Source of the DNA: Uranotaenia lowii
Taxonomy: Eukaryota > Arthropoda > Insecta > Diptera > Culicidae
Assembly: GCF_029784155.1 (NCBI RefSeq)
Contig: NC_073693.1
Location: 166,275,104-166,339,103, forward strand
Length of the DNA: 64,000 nucleotides
Reading direction: 5' to 3'
Part shown: one piece after another, positions 1 through 10,148 of the stretch
Layout: every line of letters starts with the position of its first letter
Position numbering within the stretch: the first letter of the stretch is position 1
The notes under the pieces: model-generated
The model's input: the letters and a program-made list of their open reading frames with translations, nothing else
Databases searched by the model: none
Told to the model about the DNA's origin: nothing
Made by a program: the position numbers and the translations under genes

Positions 1-1420
1 AGAATTCAGATTCAGAATTCAGATTCAGAATTCAGATTCAGAATTCAGATTCAGAATTCAGATTCAGAATTCAGATTCAGAATTCAGATTCAGAATTCAG
101 ATTCAGAATTCAGATTCAGAATTCAGATTCAGAATTCAGATTCAGAATTCAGATTCAGAATTCAGATTCAGAATTCAGATTCAGAATTCAGATTCAGAAT
201 TCAGATTCAGAATTCAGATTCAGAATTCAGATTCAGAATTCAGAATTCAGATTCAGAATTCAGATTCAGAATTCAGATTCAGAATTCAGATTCAGAATTC
301 AGATTCAGAATTCAGATTCAGAATTCAGATTCAGAATTCAGATTCAGAATTCAGATTCAGAATTCAGATTCAGAATTCAGATTCAGAATTCAGATTCAGA
401 ATTCAGATTCAGAATTCAGATTCAGAATTCAGATTCAGAATTCAGATTCAGAATTCAGATTCAGAATTCAGATTCAGAATTCAGATTCAGAATTCAGATT
501 CAGAATTCAGATTCAGAATTCAGATTCAGAATTCAGATTCAGAATTCAGATTCAGAATTCAGATTCAGAATTCAGATTCAGAATTCAGATTCAGAATTCA
601 GATTCAGAATTCAGATTCAGAATTCAGATTCAGAATTCAGATTCAGAATTCAGATTCAGAATTCAGATTCAGAATTCAGATTCAGAATTCAGATTCAGAA
701 TTCAGATTCAGAATTCAGATTCAGAATTCAGATTCAGAATTCAGATTCAGAATTCAGATTCAGAATTCAGATTCAGAATTCAGATCAGAATTCAGATTCA
801 GAATTCAGATTCAGAATTCAGATTCAGAATTCAGATTCAGAATTCAGATTCAGAATTCAGATTCAGAATTCAGATTCAGATTCAGAATTCAGATTCAGAA
901 TTCAGATTCAGAATTCAGATTCAGAATTCAGATTCAGAATTCAGATTCAGAATTCAGATTCAGAATTCAGATTCAGAATTCAGATTCAGAATTCAGATTC
1001 AGAATTCAGATTCAGAATTCAGATTCAGAATTCAGATTCAGAATTCAGATTCAGAATTCAGATTCAGAATTCAGATTCAGAATTCAGATCAGAATTCAGA
1101 TTCAGAATTCAGAATTCAGATTCAGAATTCAGATTCAGAATTCAGATTCAGAATTCAGATTCAGATTCAGAATTCAGATTCAGAATTCAGATTCAGAATT
1201 CAGATTCAGAATTCAGATTCAGAATTCAGATTCAGAATTCAGATTCAGAATTCAGATTCAGAATTCAGATTCAGAATTCAGATTCAGAATTCAGATTCAG
1301 AATTCAGATTCAGAATTCAGATTCAGAATTCAGATTCAGAACTCAGATTCAGAATTCAGGTTCAGAATTCAGATTCAGATTCAAAATTCAGATTCAGAAT
1401 TCAGAATTCAGAATTCAGAT
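1..1420. repeat. 13-bp satellite array, left part
   Basis: Near-perfect tandem array of the 13-bp unit AGAATTCAGATTC, about 105 copies here, already running at the window edge. Each unit holds an EcoRI site. Rare variants lose or gain one half-unit (near 240, 782, 870, 1090, 1110, 1155), and the last ~80 bases are more diverged, as at the edge of an array. Because 13 is not a multiple of 3, every reading frame cycles through a 13-residue peptide period; I treat these open frames as by-products, not genes. Confidence 0.97.
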
Positions 1421-3021
1421 TGTAACCGTCTGTTACATGTTTTTGTGTGGCTCCGCCACAAAATCAGATCATCCCTGTCCCTTAAGGAAAAACAAAAACA
1501 AATCCTCCAAACAGAATGGCTAACTTCACCCCACTTCACCCAAATCATCTGTCATCCCGCACAGGCACTCTCTTTCTCAGAGAAATCCAGGGGCGTCGTG
1601 CTCAACCAGGGCCGTCATGGGGAAGTGTGGGCACCCAGAGAACGACGCACCATGTAAATTTGCCGTATGTATGGGCGTCGGCCAAAAATCAAGGTCTATC
1701 GAATATCGGCAATGCAAAGCATGTTCTTTCTGTCTGTGATCTCGTTAGGAGTAAGAAGTGTGCGTCGTGTGTAGTTCAAGTAATTTAGTTTGTTTAAAAT
1801 GTTGTGGTGTAAAATAATTAAATTAGTCCTATCTATTCTAGAGCTAAAAGTACAAAATTAAAACGTATTACAAAAACACAAACAGTAGTACGGTGCGCGG
1901 TTAAAAAAAATATAAGTACGGTTAGTAAATAAAAACAAAAAGTGTACGTAGATAGAAAAGCACGTGTTAAAATGTAAATGTTAATTTGTTATAGATCTAG
2001 GCGTTATAAAAAGAACAAATATCGTGAAGACAAACTTAACAAAAAAACATCACAAAGAAAAGGTAATTAATTTAACAACAGAAACAAAAATTGTAAACCA
2101 CGTGGGCTGTGTAAAATCTTAAGTCACTGGTATTAAAACCCTGTTTGGCAGGTCCAAGAGGGCCTTTTCTTGTTTTGTCGGCTTATTCACCAGCTACTTC
2201 GTGAACTGCAACCACACGGCGACGTCTAACATCCAAAATCAACCAGACAGAAAGACCACCCAACATAACCTCGCCGGAAGGCTATCGGCTGTGGCCATCC
2301 GGTGGCGCTAAGACCGCTTGATAACCTAGTTTGGGCCATTACGAGGTTAACGAAGAAGGCAAGGCTAAAAACATAACCTTGTCGGGCTATTACGAGGGTA
2401 TCGGAAAGATCATCCGGTACAACAAGGCCAGAATCACAAATCGCAACTTGCCAGCTCTTCCGGGACGCCGGATAGAGTCTACTGTGAATTCCGGATTGCT
2501 GGTGGAAAAATCAACATAAGATGGGAACCGCTGTCCCCATATGGTTCCAATCAACCATCGTTGTCCGCCGATCCAGCTGCCGCTAGTAGTTCCTGATAAA
2601 TTCCGTGCACAAAACCTAACCGCAAGTATGCCTTATATGTGACGTCACCCCTGAAAAACTATGTAAATAAAACCCCCCACATTATGTAAAATTTGAAATC
2701 AGGTAGAATACTTTACTGGAATACTTTGTTATTTTACACCTTATCGAAAATCGTTCTTTCAATCCTTCCCTCTTAACATTTCCATTCACGAAATTATATG
2801 CTTTGCCCGCCTCGGTTTTAACATTTCTCATCGTTTGGACTGGTTGCTAGCATGAGAGGTAATCACCCATGCTTACGACCCTGGTTGGTTTGATTCCCAT
2901 TGGATTCCTCTGCTGCGAGTTCCGCGGAAAGAAAGTGTCGCGTTGCATCATAAAACGACCCTGAGTTCCCATTTATTTACCTTTCCCAAATCCCCACCCA
3001 CTGAGCTAACTCCGTGTTACA
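1421..3021. mobile_element. Solo-LTR-like insertion inside the satellite
   Basis: A 1,601-bp block of unrelated sequence splits the satellite. It begins TGTAAC and ends GTTACA, a perfect 6-bp inverted terminus of the TG...CA type seen in LTRs. The satellite bases AGAT occur directly before (1417-1420) and directly after it (3022-3025). Deleting the block plus one AGAT restores the 13-bp register exactly. A TATA-like TATAAAAAG lies near 2006 and an AATAAA near 2666, as expected in an LTR, but their order and use are inferred. I see no gag or pol coding, so a solo LTR left by recombination is the simplest reading. The superfamily is unassigned; a 4-bp duplication is compatible with Ty3/Gypsy. 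Confidence 0.8.
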
Positions 3022-4050
3022 AGATTCAGAATTCAGATTCAGAATTCAGATTCAGAATTCAGATTCAGAATTCAGATTCAGAATTCAGATTCAGAATTCA
3101 GATTCAGAATTCAGATTCAGAATTCAGATTCAGAATTCAGATTCAGAATTCAGATTCAGAATTCAGATTCAGAATTCAGATTCAGAATTCAGATTCAGAA
3201 TTCAGATTCAGAATTCAGATTCAGAATTCAGATTCAGAATTCAGATTCAGAATTCAGATTCAGAATTCAGATTCAGAATTCAGATTCAGAATTCAGATCC
3301 AGAATTCGGATCAGAATTCAGATTCAGAATTCAGATTCAGAATTCAGATTCAGAATTCAGATTCAGAATTCAGATTCAGAATTCAGATTCAGAATTCAGA
3401 TTCAGAATTCAGATTCAGAATTCAGATTCAGAATTCAGATTCAGAATTCAGATTCAGAATTCAGATTCAGAATTCAGATTCAGAATTCAGATTCAGAATT
3501 CAGAATCAGAATTCAGATTCAGAATTCAGATTCAGAATTCAGATTCAGAATTCAGATTCAGAATTCAGATTCAGAATTCAGATTCAGAATTCAGATTCAG
3601 AATTCAGATTCAGAATTCAGATTCAGAATTCAGATTCAGAATTCAGATTCAGAATTCAGATTCAGAATTCAGATTCAGAATTCAGATTCAGAATTCAGAT
3701 TCAGAATTCAGATTCAGAATTCAGATTCAGAATTCAGATTCAGAATTCAGATTCAGAATTCAGATTCAGAATTCAGATTCAGAATTCAGATTCAGAATTC
3801 AGATTCAGAATTCAGATTCAGAATTCAGATTCAGAATTCAGATTCAGAATTCAGATTCAGAATTCAGATTCAGAATTCAGATTCAGAATTCAGATTCAGA
3901 ATTCAGATTCAGAATTCAGATTCAGAATTCAGATTCAGAATTCAGATTCAGAATTCAGATTCAGAATTCAGATTCAGAATTCAGATTCAGAATTCAGATT
4001 CAGAATTCAGATTCAGAATTCAGATTCAGAATTCAAATTCAGAATTCAGA
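3022..4050. repeat. 13-bp satellite array, right part
   Basis: Continuation of the same 13-bp array, about 79 copies, in register with the left part once the 1421-3021 insertion is removed. Few substitutions (near 3299-3310, 3505, 4035). The array ends at about 4050, so this is its right boundary with AT-rich DNA. Long translations across it show the 13-residue period expected from a non-triplet unit and are not considered coding. Confidence 0.97.
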
Positions 4051-4167
4051 AGAAAGGAATGAAATATTACGTGATATTACTAATTGTGTATCGATTTTTA
4101 TAGTTTTTGGCTCATGATGAAGTCTACAGCCCATTTATATTCTTATTTTAATTAGAGTTCCTACATA

Positions 4168-6242
4168 GAGGGAAACTGTACAAGACGCACCAGTTAAGCA
4201 TAAGCGCTATTTACAGCGATACCAATCTTCTAAGAACCAAATTGAAAGTTTACGATGATTCAGGGATCAGATTTACGTATTATCATAAAGAAAAAATATG
4301 ATAAAAACACGATTTTGATTATATTTTTGTAAAAAACTTGAACAGCCAGAAAACAAACAGCGGGTTAGAACGCCAAAACAAGTGGATAGACCATATGGAA
4401 AGGGTGGTGAGAAAAGAACAATGATTATACGAAATGTAATGATTGGAACATCAAATGTTTAATTACATGCTCATCGTATTTTTGTAAACCAACCTTATTT
4501 CGGCGAAAAATCATTTATTATTGCTAAACTTTTTGAAAATTTCGCTATTCCAAATACACTTTTCTGTATCCTTATAGTTAAAACGCCTTCAGGTAGGCAA
4601 CGAAATTTAATTTCTTGGCTGATATTGCAGCAAACATGGCGGCGGATATCTTTTTCGAATCGAATATTTGTGCACCTTTTTAACTCGAACAAGGACAAAA
4701 TTTGTTAGAATTATGCATTGTTATCATAATTTGGGAGTCAGCAAATAAGAAGAATAGCATTTCGTTTTGATATTCGGGTTTCCTCAAAAGTTAACAGCAT
4801 TCAAAATTTGAACGTAAAACACGTGATCTTGTGGGCATTCTGCCAATTTTGATATGATTGATTTTAGTTAAAATTCGTGAGAAGTTAGTAAAATACAACA
4901 AAATATGTTTAGCCTCCCGAAAGTGCATAAGAGTGGAAAAACAATAAGCTGTAGCTGTAGTTTCATCAGATTGCGCAGGCTGGTTTACCATAAAACCTTA
5001 TACATACAGTACCGTTCATAATTGTATAGAAAATGGAAGTAAGCGCACTGTCACTTCGACTTTGAACTTCCATAACTTTTTATTCTGATGATAGTTTTTG
5101 ATCAAATTTTTTGTGTTAGATAGATCAACTATCACACTATTATCACACAAAATTTGAGCACTCTCGAATTTGTGTGGCCTGAGAAACAGTAGGTTTTACG
5201 AAAATCGAACTTTTTGGACTTTTCTCATTCAAACTGCAATATCTCTGAAACTACGCAACAGTTTTTATTAAAATTTTGCACAGTGATTGTTGAAATATAA
5301 AACTAGCATGTCTGAAGTTTTCGAAAAATTCTATAGATGAGATCAAAAGTTACGCGAGGGGCAATATTTCAGGCATGAACCTTGAATTGCGATTTCTATA
5401 GAATTTTGGACGAATGTTTTCATAGGAAAATCATATTCTCTGTTTAACAACCAGTTAATCTTTTTCAACCGAAAAATCACAACAATATCGCGAGATTCTG
5501 ATTTCAAAACACAAATGGACCATTTATTCCAATTTTTCTTTACTTCATTGCTTTTGCCAGACAATTTTTGTCTGATTGGTGGAGGAAATGATATTGTTCT
5601 CATAAATCGTCCAAAATTCTATAGAAATCGCATTTCAAGGTTCATGCCTGAAATATTGTACCTCGCGTAACTTTTGATCTCATCGAAAGAACTTTTCGAA
5701 AACTTCAGACATGCTAGCTTCATATTTCAACAATCACTGTGCAAAATTTCAATACAAAATGTAGTGTAGTTCCAGAGATATTGCAGTTTGAATTAGAAAA
5801 GTCCAAAAAGTTCGATTTTCGTAAAATTACTGTTTCTCAGGCCCCACAAACTCCAGAAAGCTCAAATTTAGTGATATAATAGTGTGATAGTTGATCTATC
5901 TAACGCAAAAAATTTGATCTAAAAATATCATCAGAGTGAAAAGTTATGGAAGTTCAAAGTCGAAGTGACAGTGCGCTTGCTTTCAATTTCTATACAATTA
6001 TGAACGGTACTGTATGTTACCCATGAAAAAAAAAACAAGTTTCATATTGATTCCATAATTCCTTTTGTTTCTAAGAACTAAAATCGTTTTTATAAACTTT
6101 TCATGTAATAAATGATGAAAAACCTTGTATGCCACAATCAAAATGAAGAAAAACATAATAAAAAGCTATAGGTTAGTGTATTTTAGAGAAAGATTAGATT
6201 GGGCCATCTTACCCCGCTGGTGCGTCTTGTACAGTTTTCCCC
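4168..6242. mobile_element. TA-flanked MITE-like element (outer)
   Basis: The 26-bp ends 4168-4193 and 6217-6242 are inverted repeats (starting GAGGGAAACTGTACAAG on the left; about 24 of 26 match) and are bordered by TA on both sides (4166-4167, 6243-6244). This suggests a Tc1/mariner-type non-autonomous element. It contains no transposase. About half its length is a second element (5007-6012); without that it would be about 1.07 kb. The remaining internal sequence is AT-rich with no recognisable gene. Confidence 0.7.
5007..6012. mobile_element. Foldback MITE with ~400-bp inverted arms, nested
   Basis: Near-palindromic element. The left arm (about 5007-5411) and right arm (about 5608-6012) are inverted copies sharing landmarks such as CAGTACCGTTCATAATTG at the outer end and the block around 5361-5411 facing 5608-5655 at the inner end. 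The central spacer is about 200 bp. TA flanks it at 5005-5006 and 6013-6014. No coding capacity. The TA duplication and CAGT start suggest mobilisation by a Tc1/mariner transposase (inference). It sits inside the 4168-6242 element and is therefore younger. Confidence 0.85.
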
Positions 6243-7864
6243 TATAATAAACAATAAATGAAGGTTGAAATATTTTTCACTCTATAATTTCAGTAAAATA
6301 CCATGCGCCTCCATTTTTTTTCGAATCGCGAATGCGAGCATGCTCATAAATATGTGTTTGATTTTTCCCCCTATTTTTGCATACACCCGGCTTTTCGCTT
6401 TTCCGTTTTCCACAACACAACAAAAATCATATGGTGGAATTCTGAAAATGAACTGTCAACATGAAAAGGAATATTCGCAAGCAATCGATTTCGCTTTCGT
6501 GGTGTGTGCGTATGCGGAAAATGCGCAGAATCATCAAATGTATGGGATATTTTTTCTCTCAAGCATAATTCTAAATACTTTTCATTAGTTTGGTGGTGTA
6601 GTTGCTTTCGGGTGGTGGATTATCAGATTTCAGTGATGTTTTCGGAGGATTTTGTGCAAAGTTGGTGTGAAAACTGAATTCTATATATTCAAAAATTGGT
6701 TTCAAAATTGGTTCGTAAGCCATACATAGTGTTTTTAAAAGTGATGGAGTTGGGAAGTGCCATCAACAAAAAAAAAAATGATTTCGATTCATGGAAGCAT
6801 CGCTTATCAACCGAGATACAGAAGACAGCGCAAATGGAGTTCATCAGTTTTCACATCAATATTCTCGATTGGAAGGGCGTGCTGATTGCAGAATCATGTT
6901 AATAAGTCCTTTATGGGCTTGACAATGCCTAGACTCACAGCAAAAAGAAATTTTATGAAACCATCTTTCCAAAAATAGCTGCTGAAGGTGGTGGCACTTA
7001 TCCTGAAGTATTTCAGGGAGTTAACCTGCACTAATACTAATCACGTTGTCTATTAGGCTAGCAAGAAGCTAGGTGCACAATAAGCTTTTAAGTTGTAACC
7101 AGAGAGTATTCAATGAAAACATAAAAAAGACAAATCAAAAGTTGTCACTTTTGAAAGGACCTAGCGAAATCTTTTTTTAAGAGTTTCATACACTTTTCAG
7201 ATTTGATCCTGATGTTCTGTGTTCTATCAACCAGATCATAACTCATTGTAGCTGGAAAATCATTGAAGTTGCCAGACCAAATTTGAAGGAGTAATTAACG
7301 ATATCTTTATTTTTTAAAATTTTGATCTAAATTTCCAAATGGGAAATTGGGTTCATTTTATTACAGTCTGTGGGTTATTTTTTTTTTAAATTTTATATTC
7401 CTTACCAGTATTGTTCTAGAATGTAAATTGATATTTTTTTTTTTTAATTTTTGAATCCTGGAATTTATTATTGATTGTTAGTTCTGTAAAAGAATCAATA
7501 ATAATCAGTGTTTTTAGTCAGAAACACTATGAAATTCCATTTTCCAAAGATAACACAGAGTTACAGAATTTTCTGGTGACTATGTTTTTAAACTGATTTT
7601 GGAAGAATTTTACTACAAATTTCTTGTCAGATTTTATCTATCACTTAATTTTCGACCAAAATCAGTTAATATAAATAACTATCCTATAAAAAAAAAGATT
7701 TCATAATATCTCGCGCAATAACTCTTAAGTGTTATAAGAAATATTTACTTATTTTAAGAACTTTTTTTCTCTCTGTTTTTGTAGCTAATGGATCTCAAAA
7801 ACTAGAGCTGTTGGAGGACAGCTTTTAGCAAAATAAAAAAAATGGATTCGTTTCACCTATTATA
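6243..7864. other. AT-rich stretch without recognised gene
   Basis: AT-rich sequence with several poly-T and poly-A runs. Short open frames at 6265-6588 and 6696-6902 show no domain, no splice context and ordinary AT-rich composition. I see nothing functional here. Confidence 0.5.
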
Positions 7865-8593
7865 CACTGACAAATCATTTGACACTTTAGTGTGTAAAAT
7901 TTCACACATTTTGGAAATAAGTAGACCAACACATTAAATGTGTGAAGGTACTGCTGCACATTAATGTAAAACACCCTGTAAGGAAAAGAGATGTGTGCGT
8001 TTCACACATTATGCAGAAAGCGTTGAAAACGGTAAAATGTGTGAAATGTACATAGCTTAATAAGAAAAATGTGTAAAATAAAGCAATGTTTCAATAATCT
8101 GGGATGATTCGGAACTGAAATTAAAAGTTTGTTGCTATTTCAATTAAAATCACTTTTATTAAATCAATTAAAAGATTCGCAATGGATTGGCCCTATTAAA
8201 AAGCTGGTGTGGGATTAAAATTTCTTCCAGCGGAAAACACGGGTGGGATCTGAAAAAAAATGAAAACGATATTCGATATAGTTAGAAACTTTGATTTTAT
8301 TAGTGACGGTTACTTACCAATAATTGACTATATACGACTCAAGACGACGATTTGGTCCTAGCATCTTTACGAATTTCTGTTATTACGGCTCTTTCTCGAT
8401 TCGTGCAAAACTGATGAAGGAAAATCTGAAACAATTTATTTCACACAGTTTTTCCTTTCCCGCTTATTTCGCATAATGTGTAAATTTGGGAGTTGCATGG
8501 TGTGTAAAAATCACAAATCAGTTTGACAGCTCCATATATTTGCCAAAAATGTGTGAAATGTTTTTGTAAAATGTGTGAAATGATTTATCAGTG
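7865..8593. mobile_element. MITE with CACTGA...TCAGTG ends
   Basis: Inverted ends CACTGACAAATCATTT (7865) and AAATGATTTATCAGTG (ending 8593), flanked by TA at 7863-7864 and 8594-8595. Subterminal GTGTGAAA-type words are repeated in both halves, for example near 7890-7950, 7995-8060 and 8540-8580. No reading frame of note. Non-autonomous TA-targeting DNA transposon is the best call. Confidence 0.7.
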
Positions 8594-9098
8594 TATTCTC
8601 TGAAAATACACATTTGCGGAATTAATATGATTTGATGAATTCACATTAATTAATTTCAAAATTGAAATTGACATTGAATGTAGAAATAATTGAAAACCAA
8701 ATAATGATACAGAAATTATATTTAGAATCTTTATTAAAAGTAATAGTTACTAATGCTCATGCTTTACTCCGGAAAGAGGAATGAAAAATCAGAAAAAAGT
8801 ATAAAGAACTCCAATGAAAACGCAGTAACGAAGCTAAATTAAAAATTTGAATTATTCACAAACACTTATACCAGTAACAAAAATCTAGTAAAATGTTTTA
8901 AACTAGATATCAAATAAGATTCAGTCTCAAATAAATTTTCTAAATTAGTATTGGTAATAAACGTTCGTAAATTATTGCTTATAAATTACGGATCTAATTT
9001 ATACAAGAATTGGACGAATAAAATTAGATCCAATTTAGTGAAAAAATGGCATAAATATAAAGGGTGATACGGTCAAAATTTGGCAAAGGGAAAATTGG
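8594..9098. other. AT-rich spacer ending in a mariner-type terminus remnant
   Basis: 8594-9058 is AT-rich with no gene. At 9060-9088 the sequence GGGTGATACGGTCAAAAT followed by TTGGCAAAGG resembles the terminal repeat of mosquito mariner-like elements (recognised from memory, not searched). It abuts the broken end of the LINE to the right, so it is probably an element end that truncated or was joined to that LINE. Confidence 0.45.
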
Positions 9099-10148
9099 AT
9101 TTTGAGACCTGCTGCCTTGGAGCTTTCGGTGAGGTCGTCGAGTTTGCTCTGCATGTCTTGTTGTGTTTGGGCGAGCAAAACAATATCGTCTGCCAGGTCA
9201 AGGTCGTTCAGTTGCTCAATCGCTGAAGGATTCCACGGCAATCCTCGGTTTGGTCTACAGTCAATCGATCCAGTCAAGATCTAATCCATTACGATGAGAA
9301 AAAGTAGCGGTGATAAGATACATCCTTGTCTCACTCCAGCAGTTACCGGGATTGGATCGGACAAGACACCGTCGTGCAAGACCTTGCACGAAAATGCCTC
9401 ATATTGTGCTTCGATGAGATGGACTAGTTTCTCTGGGACCCCTCGTCGTCTAAGAGCAGCCCAGATGTTTTCGTGGTTCAGTCGGTCAAATGCTTTTTCG
9501 AAATCAACGAACACCAGCAGAAGAGAGTCCTGGAATTCGTTGATTTGTTCCAGTATGATTCGTAGCGTTGTGATGTGGTCCACACATGATCGTCCGGATC
9601 GGAATCCAGCTTGTTGCCGTCGGAGTGTAGCGTCGATTTTCTCCTGGATCCTGTTCAGGATCACTTTGCAGAGTACTTTGAGGGTTGTACAGATCAACGT
9701 TATGCCTCGCCAGTTACCGCACTCTGTCAGGTCTCCTTTCTTTGGGACCTTTACGAGGATACCCTGCATCCAGTCGGCCGGGAATGTTGCAGTATCCCAA
9801 ATGTCAGCGAAAAGACGGTGCAACATTTGTGCTGACAAGGCAGGGTCGGCTTTGAGCATTTCAGCAGGAATGCAATCGATTCCAGGCGCTTTGTTGGATT
9901 TCATGTCCTTGATTGCCGCTTCTATTTCAGCCAGCGAGGGCGCTTCCGAGTTTACGCCATTAATGCGACTTACTGTGGGCGCCTCGAGCTGCGGGTTCTG
10001 TTGGCCATTGCTATTTGTAACTCGGAAGAGTTGTTCAAAATGCTCAGTCCAACGCTTGAACTGATCTGTTCGATCTGTAAGCAGCTGACCTGCTCGGTCT
10101 TTCAGCGGCATTCTTGCATTAGTCCTTGCACCACTAAGGCGGCGAGAT
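9099..10148 (-). pseudogene. LINE A, reverse transcriptase part (3' half)
   Basis: Reverse strand coding for a non-LTR retrotransposon reverse transcriptase. Recognisable blocks: NKAPGIDCIPAEML, GILVKVPKKGDLTECGNWRG, QQAGFRSGRSCVDH, VFVDFEKAFD (first catalytic Asp), AGVRQGCILSPLLF, and after a frameshift near 9280 LADDIVLLAQT (the YADD-type motif, here LADD). The element is cut at about 9099 soon after that motif, so thumb and C-terminal regions are missing. The style is that of RTE-like/craniofacial-development-protein-2-like LINEs; the clade is inferred. It joins in frame to the segment at 13313-14348 once the inserted LINE B is removed. Confidence 0.85.

Noticed and set aside
1..1420. CRISPR-like array because of regular short repeats
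   Set aside because: The unit is a pure 13-bp tandem repeat without spacers, in animal DNA.
2943..4117. Open frames of 367-386 codons over the satellite
   Set aside because: They are translations of a 13-bp repeat in cycling frames; no start context, splice signal or non-repeat domain supports a gene.
9294..10064. 256-codon plus-strand frame
   Set aside because: Antisense shadow of the LINE A reverse transcriptase, whose conserved motifs are on the minus strand.
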